Source: Geomicrobium sediminis (lineage in GTDB: Bacteria > Bacillota > Bacilli > Bacillales > Marinococcaceae). From it: 64,000 nt of DNA. Location of the stretch: NCBI RefSeq assembly GCF_016908595.1, contig NZ_JAFBEC010000007.1, forward strand, positions 124,001 to 188,000, given 5' to 3'. The position numbers and the translations under genes are program-made. Position 1 is the stretch's first letter. Each line of letters starts with the position of its first letter. Positions 9,088 to 18,282 of this stretch are shown here, piece after piece. The notes below the pieces were generated by a model. It was not told the origin of the DNA. It saw only the letters and a program-made list of their open reading frames with translations, and searched no databases.

Positions 9088-10404
9088 TCACACATGGATT
9101 CCTAAAAGCTCCTGTTGGGCACGATTTGCTTCAAACAACAACTTCTCTTCATCTAAAGTTACGATCACTCGGTTTTGCATGACGGCTTGACCGTTCACAT
9201 ACACGTCAGTTACGTCGTTTTTGTTGGCTGCATACACAACGGTCCCAACTCGGTTGCGGTACGGTTGAAGGTGCGGGGCAGATACGTCCAGCAAAATAAA
9301 GTCTGCATCGTAACCTTCTTTAATTAAACCGCTCTTATGAAAGCCGATACTTTTGTTACCATTCACAGTCGCCATCTTAAACGCATCATCCGCGGTGATT
9401 GCTTCTGCTCGTTTTGACGTACCTTTATGAAGCATTGCTGCTTGTCGCATTTCAGTAAACACATCGAGTGTATTGTTTGACGCTGCACTGTCTGTACCTA
9501 AACTAACGACAATGCCCTGATCTACCATTTTTTCAACCGGTGCAATCCCCGAACCGAGCTTTAAGTTACTTTGTGGATTGTGTGAGACGTTTACGCTTGC
9601 CTCATGCATTTGTTCAAGTTCATCATCGGTAACATGAACAGAATGAACGAGCAATGAACCTTTGCCGATTATTTCTTCAGCGAGCAAATGCTCCACTGGT
9701 CGTTTTCCAAATTGCTGCACGTGTTCCTTAACTTCTTTTTCCGTCTCTGCGATATGAATTTGGACATCTAGTTGCTCTCTCTCAGCAACGTCTCGTACTC
9801 GATATAAAAACGACAGAGAATTCGTGTACGTAGCATGTGGAAATAATGCACCCCGCAGTCGCCCTGTTGAATCATCATTCATCGCTTTAGCAAATTCAGA
9901 CGCTTGCTGTAATTTCTGTTCGTTTTCTTGTTCGTTACTAAAAGCAGTGATCATCCCTCGTGTAAGCTGTGCTTTTAAGCCACTTGCAACCGCTAATTCA
10001 TGTGCATCTTCTCTTGCTAGATGATACATATCTGAAAAAGCGGTTGTCCCTGAGCGAATGCTTTCGATTAACGACAAGCCAATGCCTGCACGAGCCATCT
10101 CTCTCGTCATTTTCCCTTCAAGCGGCCAAATGACTTCTTTTAACCAACGATCGAGTGGCAGGTCATCACTCACGCCTCGCAAAATCGACATTGGCATATG
10201 CATGTGCGTATTAACGAGACCCGGCATGAGCAACTTGCCTTCGTAATTATGCACGACGTCCTGTTCTAAATGAGATGAACTCGCTACAAAAGGTGCGTCA
10301 CTCACTTCAGTGATTGTTCCATTGCTGATTTTAATATGCCCACACGTAATTGTTCGTTCATGATCAAGAATGGCGACGTTATTTATAATAGTTCGTTGTT
10401 GCAT
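9088..10404 (-). CDS. mtaD: Amidohydrolase, probable 5'-methylthioadenosine/S-adenosylhomocysteine deaminase
   Basis: This 438-residue metal-dependent deaminase belongs to the TrzN/AtzF/MtaD-like amidohydrolase group. Metal ligands visible are HMH in GLVNTHMHMPMSILRG, the later His in QIHIAETEKE, His in LVHSVHV and Asp in LGTDSAASNN. The related guanine deaminase or chlorohydrolase activities cannot be excluded. The ATG at 10404 has AAGGAGAGG upstream; 111 further in-frame bases inside dinG are not needed. The gene begins 13 bp after dinG stops and lies where ypmA would sit. If it is MtaD, it would deaminate the MTA and SAH produced by polyamine synthesis and methylation (inference). Confidence 0.8.
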   Translation of the reverse strand: MQQRTIINNVAILDHERTITCGHIKISNGTITEVSDAPFVASSSHLEQDVVHNYEGKLLMPGLVNTHMHMPMSILRGVSDDLPLDRWLKEVIWPLEGKMTREMARAGIGLSLIESIRSGTTAFSDMYHLAREDAHELAVASGLKAQLTRGMITAFSNEQENEQKLQQASEFAKAMNDDSTGRLRGALFPHATYTNSLSFLYRVRDVAEREQLDVQIHIAETEKEVKEHVQQFGKRPVEHLLAEEIIGKGSLLVHSVHVTDDELEQMHEASVNVSHNPQSNLKLGSGIAPVEKMVDQGIVVSLGTDSAASNNTLDVFTEMRQAAMLHKGTSKRAEAITADDAFKMATVNGNKSIGFHKSGLIKEGYDADFILLDVSAPHLQPYRNRVGTVVYAANKNDVTDVYVNGQAVMQNRVIVTLDEEKLLFEANRAQQELLGIHV

Positions 10405-10417
10405 ACGAGCCCTCTCC

Positions 10418-13195
10418 TTACTCCTCAAAAAAATCACTCGTAATCGACAAAATTTCGTCTGTGGAAGTATACGTATGTGGAATTTCTGGTAATGAACGTA
10501 TGAAACTATTGCCATACCTTGCTTCTACTAACCGCTTATCGAGTACATAGACGAGTCCGCGATCGTCTTTCGTACGAATTAGTCGACCAAATCCTTGCTT
10601 AAAGCGCAAAACGGCCTTAGGGATGGCGAGCTTTTGGAATGAGTTTTCATTTCGCATCGTTAGTTCATTTGCTTTTGCTTGATACACTGGATCATTTGGG
10701 GGTGTAAACGGAAGTCGTACGATAATTAATGCACGAACATCTTCTCCCGGTAAGTCAATACCTTCCCAAAACGTACTCGTACCAAACAAAATCGCCCGTT
10801 CATACTTGCGGAAGTTTTTCACAAGTCGTGTTCGTTGTTCTCCTTTAACCCCTTGTGCAAGCAACGCATAATTCAAATCTTCAAGTTGCGGTTTCACTCG
10901 ATTGTACGTTTTCTTCAACATGTCATATGACGTAAATAAGACGAGCATCTTTCCATTCACATGGGATGTTAGCATACTAATGAACTCTGAAAGTGCATCA
11001 ATGTATTCCTCTTCTTGCTTAATATCAGGGAAATCACTCGGAACGAGCAACTGTGCTTGCTTCGCATAAGAAAATGGTGATTCTACTTTTAATTCATTCA
11101 CATTTTCTTTTGGTAACCCTAACGTGTTTTTAATAAACGAGAACGAATCTTTCACTGTGAGTGTTGCAGAGGTCATAATGACACTTTTCACTTCATCAAA
11201 AAAGTACGATTGCATGCTACTCGCAATGGAAATTGGACGGCGATACAACGTTAATCGATCAAACGCATTCGTTTTACCTGCCTCCATCCAATACACGTGC
11301 TCTTCCACTTCATGAACGAGCAATTGCCTTACTGTTTCATTTTCATCGGTAAAGTCATCAATTAACTGACTGACCTTTCGCCATAACGTAGATTCTTCTG
11401 GGTGCTGGTCTTCAAGTTGAGCAATGCAATTCAACCACTCTTTTTGCAGCGTATCAATCATATAACTGATTCGTTCAACAACCTCCATGACAAACTTACC
11501 TTCATACTGCGATGGTCGGTAATGAATTGTTCCTGACGGTTTTTTGTTGGCGATGTTTTGCAATGTTTGGAACAACTGTAGCCATTCGCTTTGCAAATGA
11601 TAGAGCTCTTGTTTTCGATTTCTAACCCATTCCACATCATACCGATTTATTGACTTCTCTTTTAGAGAACGTTCGATTTCAAACAACAGACCTTCAGAAT
11701 CTTGCAGTCCAAAGCGACTAATTAAGCGAACGAGTTGTTGGTAGCTGCTTTCATACCCTAAATACTTCCCGGCGGTGTCTTCCATTTGATGCGCCTCATC
11801 AAAGATGACCGTTTCGTATTTCGGTAAAATGCCACTTGAAGAAAATCGATCGGTAAATAAAAGCGAATGGTTCGTAATGATAAGTTGCGCGTGTTTTGCG
11901 CGTTCTTTAGCACGATGATAATAACAACGGTTGTAGTAAGAACAGCCCGCATGTGAACACGTATAAGAATCACTCTTAAGCTCTTCCCAAAGCGTATAAC
12001 CACCACTAGGTAAGTTCAATTCCTCAATGTCACCGTCAATCGTTTCAACGAGCCAGACAAGCAATTGCGCTGCAAATAAATGTTCATCATACGATGATGG
12101 CATTCGATCTAGAAAGTGCTCGAACTTCTGCAAACATAAATAATGGCTTCGACCTTTAAGAATTGCGACATTAATGTCTTCATTTAACGCTTCGTTTAAC
12201 TTAATAATCTCACGGTCTACAATTTGTTGTTGGAGTGCAATCGTTTCAGTCGCAATGACCGTCGGACGATTTGCTTCAAGGCTTTTCATGAGTGCAGGGT
12301 ACAAATACGCAAGCGTTTTTCCTGTACCAGTTGCCGCTTCACATAGGAGATGTTCCTCATTATTCATTGCCTTCCAAACCGCTGTACTCATTGTGCTTTG
12401 TCCAGCACGCTCTTCGTAATTCGTCGTCGTTTTACTGAGCAATCCTTCCTCACCAAAAAAAAGAGCCGCATCAAATGATTGTGCCGATGCTGCCTGAGTC
12501 GATTCACTATGTTGTTGACGTTTTCTAATCGCAAAACCTCGGTAAATCTCAACATCGTTTGGTAGTGATCGGTCGGCCTGTTCAAAATTGTACACATCGA
12601 TTTCATGAATAATTCGGTGCAAGCCATTGCACATCTGTTCTGTATAAGGCTTCATTCGATGAACCGTCTCTCTCGGCAATGCCGAGAGCTTAGTAAACAT
12701 CTCGATCAGCAACTTTGCCGTAACATAAGCATCGCTTCCTGCACGGTGTGGTTGCTCGTGGCTAAACTCGAAAATATCGGATAGCGTTTGAAGACGATAG
12801 CTTTCAAACGTTGGATACAACATTCTAGCCATCTCTACTGTATCTAACAGTTCCCCTTCGAATTGGGCGTAGCCGGCACGATCTAATTCTGCATTAATAA
12901 ACGATAAGTCAAAGTCAACATGATGTGCGACAAAACAAGCCCCATCAAGTGCTTGTAGTATTCTTGGCGCAATTTCATCAAACGTAGGGGCATTCTCTAC
13001 ATCTTCTTCAGAGATTCCGGTTAGTTGTTCAATAAACAATGGAATGTCTCGATTTGGATTCACAAAAGAAGAAAACGAATCGACAATTTCCAATCCTTCA
13101 ATGACCGTCATGCCGACTTCTATGACTCGATCACTTGTTGTTGGACGGTTTCCCGTCGTTTCTACGTCTATGACGACATAACGGTCACCTTTCAT
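10418..13195 (-). CDS. dinG: DinG-type exonuclease/helicase
   Basis: The 925-residue protein combines an N-terminal DEDDh 3'-5' exonuclease (YVVIDVETTG at residues 6-15, through about 170) with an XPD-like superfamily 2 helicase: Walker A EAATGTGKT, DEAH box VIFDEAHQM and a C-terminal GFGRLIRTKDDRG motif. Between Walker A and the DEAH box there are four Cys (one in HYLC, three in YTCSHAGCSYYNRC), placed like an Fe-S domain. The related staphylococcal protein is reported to act mainly as a nuclease, so helicase activity is uncertain. An AGGAGG site precedes the ATG. panC ends 15 bp upstream, leaving no space for panD. Confidence 0.92.
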   Translation of the reverse strand: MKGDRYVVIDVETTGNRPTTSDRVIEVGMTVIEGLEIVDSFSSFVNPNRDIPLFIEQLTGISEEDVENAPTFDEIAPRILQALDGACFVAHHVDFDLSFINAELDRAGYAQFEGELLDTVEMARMLYPTFESYRLQTLSDIFEFSHEQPHRAGSDAYVTAKLLIEMFTKLSALPRETVHRMKPYTEQMCNGLHRIIHEIDVYNFEQADRSLPNDVEIYRGFAIRKRQQHSESTQAASAQSFDAALFFGEEGLLSKTTTNYEERAGQSTMSTAVWKAMNNEEHLLCEAATGTGKTLAYLYPALMKSLEANRPTVIATETIALQQQIVDREIIKLNEALNEDINVAILKGRSHYLCLQKFEHFLDRMPSSYDEHLFAAQLLVWLVETIDGDIEELNLPSGGYTLWEELKSDSYTCSHAGCSYYNRCYYHRAKERAKHAQLIITNHSLLFTDRFSSSGILPKYETVIFDEAHQMEDTAGKYLGYESSYQQLVRLISRFGLQDSEGLLFEIERSLKEKSINRYDVEWVRNRKQELYHLQSEWLQLFQTLQNIANKKPSGTIHYRPSQYEGKFVMEVVERISYMIDTLQKEWLNCIAQLEDQHPEESTLWRKVSQLIDDFTDENETVRQLLVHEVEEHVYWMEAGKTNAFDRLTLYRRPISIASSMQSYFFDEVKSVIMTSATLTVKDSFSFIKNTLGLPKENVNELKVESPFSYAKQAQLLVPSDFPDIKQEEEYIDALSEFISMLTSHVNGKMLVLFTSYDMLKKTYNRVKPQLEDLNYALLAQGVKGEQRTRLVKNFRKYERAILFGTSTFWEGIDLPGEDVRALIIVRLPFTPPNDPVYQAKANELTMRNENSFQKLAIPKAVLRFKQGFGRLIRTKDDRGLVYVLDKRLVEARYGNSFIRSLPEIPHTYTSTDEILSITSDFFEE

Positions 13196-13210
13196 AACTT
13201 CCTCCTGAAA

Positions 13211-14059
13211 CTACGACATTGTAAATATGATGTTATCAATCAATCTCGCACGTTCATATTGAACTGCCGCTGCTAACAAATAACGATTTCCCTCTTCTAA
13301 TGAATGAACAGTTTCTAAGTTCGGAAACGTTACGAGCTCTACGTATTCAATTGATGCGAGACTATCTTCTAGTTGATCGATGGCTTTTTTTGTAATGAGC
13401 TGTGCGTTGGACGTATGCGCGGTTTCATTAACGCCTGACGTTAGCGCCTTATAAAGAATTGGCGCATCGATCCGTTCTCGCTCATTTAAATGAACATTAC
13501 GCGAAGACAACGCAAGTCCGTCATCGTCTCTTACAGTGTTAACACCAACAATTGTCGTTTGTATATGAAAATCTTGAACCATCTTTTTTATAATTGCGAG
13601 CTGTTGAGCATCTTTTTTTCCAAAGTAAGCGGCATCAGGTGCAACGAGTTGAAGAAACTTCATGACGACCGTTGCCATTCCATCAAAATGACCGACACGT
13701 TTGCTGCCACAAAGTTGGTCTCCTAGTGGCGATGTGTTCATCGTAATCATTTGCTTTTCTTTGTATAAATCCTGAACGCCTGGTAACCAGACAACGTCTG
13801 CTCCCTCTCTTTGCAACAGCTTAAGGTCTTGATCTTCTGTACGTGGATACGAATCAAAATCTTCATTTGCTCCAAATTGTAACGGGTTTATAAAGATCGT
13901 CACAACAACTCGTGCGTGGTGCTGCTTCGCTTCTCTGATGAGGGTTAAATGTCCTTCATGAAGCGCTCCCATCGTCGGAACGAGGGCAAACGTTCCGGGT
14001 TGGTCTTGAAGCACCTGTTGTTCTTTCTTCCACTCGGACTGCGTACGACATATGATCAT
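13211..14059 (-). CDS. panC: Pantothenate synthetase
   Basis: PanC joins pantoate and beta-alanine, with ATP, to form pantothenate in the cytosol. The 282 residues match the family. The HIGH-like motif is seen in VPTMGALHEGHLTL (about residues 27-40), and the KMSKS-like region in SSRNVHL. Its ATG overlaps the panB stop by 4 bases, so translation is coupled. The usual third gene panD, which makes beta-alanine from aspartate, is not present downstream: dinG follows after 15 bp. Confidence 0.96.
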   Translation of the reverse strand: MIICRTQSEWKKEQQVLQDQPGTFALVPTMGALHEGHLTLIREAKQHHARVVVTIFINPLQFGANEDFDSYPRTEDQDLKLLQREGADVVWLPGVQDLYKEKQMITMNTSPLGDQLCGSKRVGHFDGMATVVMKFLQLVAPDAAYFGKKDAQQLAIIKKMVQDFHIQTTIVGVNTVRDDDGLALSSRNVHLNERERIDAPILYKALTSGVNETAHTSNAQLITKKAIDQLEDSLASIEYVELVTFPNLETVHSLEEGNRYLLAAAVQYERARLIDNIIFTMS

Positions 14060-14880
14060 ACGCTTGTGCTCCGTTCTTTCTTCACATCTTTAAACGTATA
14101 CCGTTCATCTGGGAACAACTCACGCTTTACATCGTCGCGGTATTGTTCCACGGCCTGCAACATCACGTCGTGGACATTTGCATACGTTTTAGCGAATTTC
14201 GGAATGTACCCTGTCGTTAAGCCAACAAGGTCATGAAAGACGAGAACTTGACCGTCTGCTTTGCCAGCACCAATTCCGATGACCGGAATTGCTAAAATGT
14301 CTTTAAGCTCTTTCGTTAATGATTCTGGGATGCATTCAACAACGAGGGCAAACGCACCTGAAGCTTCAATGCGTTTCGCATCTTCAATTAACTTTGTTCG
14401 CTCTTGTTCTCCACGACCTTGAACTTTAAATCCACCTAACACTGTGCTAGATTGTGGTGTTAATCCGAGATGCCCCATAACCGCAATCCCACCACTCGTT
14501 AGTCGCTCAATGCTGTCTAAAATAAGTCCTGTGCAACCTTCGAGCTTAACTGCATGCGCGCCACCGGTTTGGACGAGCGTTGTTGCATTAGTTACCGTAT
14601 CTTCAATGGAACGATGGTACGTCATAAACGGCAAATCGCCCACGATAAAGGTCTGCTTTGCTCCTCTTGCTACGGCTTTCGTATGAAGTAGCATATCGTC
14701 GAGTGTCACCGGCTGTGTCCCTTGATGACCGTGCACGACCATACCGAGAGAATCCCCGACTAAAATCAGATCAATCGCTGCATCTTCTACGATTTTAGCT
14801 GTCGGTGCATCATAAGCTGTAACCATCGTAATCATTTCTTGATTCCGTTTCATTTTTAAAAAGTCTACGGTCTGTTTCAA
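14056..14880 (-). CDS. panB: 3-methyl-2-oxobutanoate hydroxymethyltransferase
   Basis: PanB makes ketopantoate from alpha-ketoisovalerate and methylene-THF, the first step toward pantothenate. The 274-residue TIM-barrel protein shows the substrate and metal site LILVGDSLGMVVHG (about 37-50) and the conserved GIGAGKADGQVLVFHD stretch. The start is a TTG at 14880 with GGAGGAG 8 nt upstream. A leader of about 170 nt precedes it, with alternative hairpins around the ribosome binding site (see separate entry), so translation control is likely. Confidence 0.96.
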   Translation of the reverse strand: MKQTVDFLKMKRNQEMITMVTAYDAPTAKIVEDAAIDLILVGDSLGMVVHGHQGTQPVTLDDMLLHTKAVARGAKQTFIVGDLPFMTYHRSIEDTVTNATTLVQTGGAHAVKLEGCTGLILDSIERLTSGGIAVMGHLGLTPQSSTVLGGFKVQGRGEQERTKLIEDAKRIEASGAFALVVECIPESLTKELKDILAIPVIGIGAGKADGQVLVFHDLVGLTTGYIPKFAKTYANVHDVMLQAVEQYRDDVKRELFPDERYTFKDVKKERSTSV

Positions 14881-15084
14881 ATCATCATCTCCTCCAATAA
14901 AATGTGGAGGGACCGCGACTCTGTATATGTGTTTTTATTGTGAGTAACATGTGATCCCTCCGTCCCTGTCTTTTCAGATCAAGGCGAATTAGTACTCAAG
15001 CAAAGCGTTCTTCCTTTCGAATACGACTCCATATGGATATCGTCTCTACAGACTTAGTATAGCAAAATTCCATGTATAGCACTA
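14881..15084 (-). promoter_or_regulatory. panB promoter and structured 5' leader, possible pan-type RNA
   Basis: On the minus strand an extended -10 (TGCTATACT, box at 15056-15061) overlaps the end of birA and predicts a start near 15049, giving a leader of about 170 nt. GGAGGGATC (953-961 of this kb) can pair with GGTCCCTCC (906-914). The same CCTCC (906-910) can instead pair with the panB ribosome binding site GGAGG (891-895) across a 10-nt loop. The two pairings exclude each other. Upstream, a stem around 15021-15044 has a single bulged A. A conserved 'pan' RNA motif with bulged A residues is known upstream of panB operons in Firmicutes. I could not check its consensus. Confidence 0.55.
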
Positions 15085-16044
15085 ATGTAAATCTCCACTA
15101 TACACGAGGTGTACGTCACCGTTTTCATCTTGCAACTTTAAGACACCTTCATCGGTAATGCCGACCATCGTACCGACTTGTTCTCGATTAACATTTTTCA
15201 CGGTTACACGTTTTTGATAAAGATGTGCTCGCTCTTCCCATTCCGTTTTCATTGATGCGAATCCAACAGATAGCCAGCGTTCGTACTCATTCTCAAACGT
15301 GATGAGTAATTGTTGCAAAACGTCACGACGGTTGTACGTTCTATTTGTCTCAATAGAAAGTGATGTTGCTTTCTCGCTTAAATCGTTCTCTTCGATGCTC
15401 TGTTTAGACTCATTCACATTCATGCCAATTCCAATGACCATCATCTCAACACAGTTCGCTTCTGCTTGTACTTCTGTTAAAATTCCAGCGATCTTTTTAC
15501 CATTCAAATAAATGTCATTTGGCCATTTAATACTCACTTGTTCGCCTGTAACCGCCTCTACCGTTTTTGCAACAGCGATGCTTGCAACGAGTGTCATTTG
15601 CGGAGCAAGCTGCAATGAAATATCCGGTTTAACAAGTGTCGAGAACATAATATTTTGACCCATTTCTGTTTGCCATGGGCGGTTTAAACGTCCTCGTCCG
15701 TTTGTTTGCTGTTCACAGACGGCAATCGTTCCGTGCGCGGCTTTGTTACGGTGTAAATCTTTAATGATACGTTGCGTACTATCAACGACTTTCTCATAAT
15801 GCACAGATTGACCAAATGCTTTTGATGTAAGACCTGAGCGAATTTCAGCTTCATTTAGCGCATCTGGTCTGGAAATTAAGCGATAGCCCTTTCTTGAGAC
15901 AGCTTCAATGACGTAGCCTTCTTTTCGAAGCTCTTCAATTTGCTTCCAAACTGCCGTGCGACTTACGTGCAACTGTTCACTCATCTGTTGACCCGACACA
16001 AAGGTTGTTTCTCCATTTAATACATCAAGTAATTGACGTTTCAT
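15082..16044 (-). CDS. birA: Bifunctional biotin-protein ligase and biotin operon repressor
   Basis: BirA attaches biotin to carboxylase subunits through biotinyl-AMP and, in the holo form, represses biotin genes. The 320-residue product has an N-terminal winged HTH (LHVSRTAVWKQIEEL, about residues 25-40), the ligase loop GRGRLNRPW (about 120-128), the catalytic KWPNDIYLNGKKIAGIL and a C-terminal SH3-like domain. I chose ATG 16044 with AAGGGAG upstream; it overlaps the 3' end of cca by 20 bases. The biotin genes themselves are not in this window. Confidence 0.96.
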   Translation of the reverse strand: MKRQLLDVLNGETTFVSGQQMSEQLHVSRTAVWKQIEELRKEGYVIEAVSRKGYRLISRPDALNEAEIRSGLTSKAFGQSVHYEKVVDSTQRIIKDLHRNKAAHGTIAVCEQQTNGRGRLNRPWQTEMGQNIMFSTLVKPDISLQLAPQMTLVASIAVAKTVEAVTGEQVSIKWPNDIYLNGKKIAGILTEVQAEANCVEMMVIGIGMNVNESKQSIEENDLSEKATSLSIETNRTYNRRDVLQQLLITFENEYERWLSVGFASMKTEWEERAHLYQKRVTVKNVNREQVGTMVGITDEGVLKLQDENGDVHLVYSGDLH

Positions 16045-17152
16045 CGTATAGCTCCCTTGCTTTATGGAGTAGTAGTTTCTTGTCATTAACGATTTCCTTG
16101 TTGATCACGAACACAGCGAGCGTATGTAACAGACGTTGAATCCAAGGACCAGGCTTAACATGTAACTCATCAATCATTTGTGTTGGTGTGATTGCAAGGT
16201 CACGTAGCGACTGAATCGGTAACTGATTAAAACGCTTCACCAATTCCTTATGCCTTGACCTACCTTCAGCTGTGATTGCTTGATGGACATTTTCAGCAGA
16301 AAGGTGGTTCGCAAGGCCTTCGTAAAATAGCTCAACATCTGTGGGCATTCGTTCTACTCTTCTGTTTACTACTTGAAGCAATTGACTTACTTTTTTGTGA
16401 TATCCTTTACCGTAACCCCAGGCCTTATATGGAAAAACCACTTCCTCAAAGCCTAGAAGCTGATGTACTACGAGCCAGCGTTCCATTTGAGAAAGTGGGT
16501 TGTTAAGATCTACAGTAGCAACCTCTAGCTTAGAACATGAGGCAAATGCAGGTAGAATTTGTTCCTCACATAATTGTTCAAAAATGGTGAGCCAACTGTC
16601 GCTCATAATGGCACGCTCTACTTCTTTGCCAATACGTTCGTTTGCCACTTGTTGAACCGATGTCTTCGCACCGTCAATTTCTTGTCTTATTGTTGTTCGT
16701 GTTAGATCGTATTCGACAGAAAAACGAATGGCACGCAACACTCTTAACGGATCTTCACGAAGACTCGTCGGTCTGACCGTTTGCAATTGTCCCTTTTCTA
16801 AAGCGGCTCTACCGTGAAAAGGATCAATAACAACTCCATTCGCATCAAGAGCACACGCATTCATCGTAAAATCTCGAGCCGACAAGTTATCGTAAAGCCG
16901 ACTGTTAAGAGCGGATACTTCAAACACACCATACGGTGAGTTAATTGTTACGAGCGGTTGGTTCGTATCAATGTAGGTGGCGTGTTTCACTCGTGCACGA
17001 AGCTTATCTAACGGTTCTGTCGTCACAAAGTCAAAATCTGCACTCTCTTTTTGAAGGAACAGATCGCGAACGGCGCCACCAACAAGATACACCTCAACAT
17101 GCGCGGTTAACAATTGTTCAAAACCATACTGGATGGCACGTGATACGATCAT
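16025..17152 (-). CDS. cca: CCA-adding tRNA nucleotidyltransferase
   Basis: This class II enzyme adds or repairs the 3' CCA of tRNAs. Of its 375 residues, the N-terminal head has the nucleotidyltransferase signature LVGGAVRDLFL with DFDFVTT (about 25-45), then RDFTMNACAL and the ATP/CTP-selecting region DPLRVLRAIRFS. It is a little shorter than B. subtilis Cca (about 397). The ATG overlaps the bshA stop by 4 bases, and the 3' end overlaps birA, so it is in the middle of a tightly packed operon. Confidence 0.95.
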   Translation of the reverse strand: MIVSRAIQYGFEQLLTAHVEVYLVGGAVRDLFLQKESADFDFVTTEPLDKLRARVKHATYIDTNQPLVTINSPYGVFEVSALNSRLYDNLSARDFTMNACALDANGVVIDPFHGRAALEKGQLQTVRPTSLREDPLRVLRAIRFSVEYDLTRTTIRQEIDGAKTSVQQVANERIGKEVERAIMSDSWLTIFEQLCEEQILPAFASCSKLEVATVDLNNPLSQMERWLVVHQLLGFEEVVFPYKAWGYGKGYHKKVSQLLQVVNRRVERMPTDVELFYEGLANHLSAENVHQAITAEGRSRHKELVKRFNQLPIQSLRDLAITPTQMIDELHVKPGPWIQRLLHTLAVFVINKEIVNDKKLLLHKARELYDETSIT

Positions 17153-18282
17153 GGCAAATGCAACATCCGTTCATATAACCGCTCATATTCTGGCACGATC
17201 GATTGCTTACCAAATCGTTTGAGTGCTCGATGTTGACTTTGTTCTCGGTATTGTTCATGGACCGAAGCATCTAAGAGAATATCAAGCGTCGCCTCAGCAG
17301 CTTTTTCATAATCATAAACAGGAACAACGCGACCCGTTACGCCGTCTTCAATGACTTCTTGAATCCCACCAATATTTGACCCGACAACTGGGACGCCAAC
17401 AGCCATCGCCTCAAGTGCTGCTAGACCGAAACTTTCTTTTTCGGATAATAACATTTTCACATCGCCCATTGATAACAACTGAAACACTTGCATCTGGTTT
17501 CCAAGAAAGAAAACGCGTTCCGATAAACCGAGCTGTTGTACAAGCTTCTCCATCGTATTCCGCTCAGGTCCATCCCCGATAAAGTACAAGCGACTTGGAA
17601 TATGACCTTGGACGATTTGGAATGCACGAATTACATCTTCGACCCGCTTTACGCCTCGAAAATTACTCATATGTACGATTACTTTTTCGTCTTGCTGTAT
17701 CCCGAACTTCTGACGGATGCTTTGGCGGTCAATGTCTTGAATTTCTTTCTCATCAACGAAGTTATACACCGTTTCAATTTCTTTTGTCACATCGAGCTGT
17801 TCTTTCGTTTGTTTGGACAGAAACTTCGAAACTGCCGTCACACAATCTGAACGTTCGATCCCGAGTTGAATGATGTTTGCAAGCGAAGGATCTTCACCGA
17901 GAACGGTAATGTCGGTACCATGCAACGTTGTCATCACTTTTATATCGCCTTTTAACATGTCTTTTGCAAGCGCTGCTGACACAGCATGAGGAACGGCATA
18001 ATGAACGTGCAATAAATCAAGCTCGTGTTTTTTAGCAACTTCAGCCATTTTACTTGCGAGCGTTAAATCATATGGCGGATAACGAAACACTTGGTACTGA
18101 TTAACGACAACTTCATGAAAAAATATATTCGGATGCACTTCTTGCAGTCGAAAGGGCAAGCTAGATGTAATAAAATGAATTTCATGACCACGCTCAGCAA
18201 GTGAGATACCTAGTTCGGTTGCAACAACTCCAGACCCACCTACTGAGGGATAACATGTAATCCCAATTTTTAGCGGCTCCAT
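17149..18282 (-). CDS. bshA: N-acetyl-alpha-D-glucosaminyl L-malate synthase (bacillithiol)
   Basis: BshA is a GT4 glycosyltransferase that joins UDP-GlcNAc to L-malate, the first step to bacillithiol, the main low-molecular-weight thiol of Bacillus. The 377 residues equal the B. subtilis length. It begins with [18 protein letters not shown] and shows the GT4 donor site EKESFGLAALEAMAVGVPVV with its paired Glu residues. The start at 18282 shares one base with the mgsA stop (TAATG); a longer in-frame extension through mgsA is not credible. The bshB1 gene is not adjacent here. Confidence 0.95.
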   Translation of the reverse strand: MEPLKIGITCYPSVGGSGVVATELGISLAERGHEIHFITSSLPFRLQEVHPNIFFHEVVVNQYQVFRYPPYDLTLASKMAEVAKKHELDLLHVHYAVPHAVSAALAKDMLKGDIKVMTTLHGTDITVLGEDPSLANIIQLGIERSDCVTAVSKFLSKQTKEQLDVTKEIETVYNFVDEKEIQDIDRQSIRQKFGIQQDEKVIVHMSNFRGVKRVEDVIRAFQIVQGHIPSRLYFIGDGPERNTMEKLVQQLGLSERVFFLGNQMQVFQLLSMGDVKMLLSEKESFGLAALEAMAVGVPVVGSNIGGIQEVIEDGVTGRVVPVYDYEKAAEATLDILLDASVHEQYREQSQHRALKRFGKQSIVPEYERLYERMLHLP

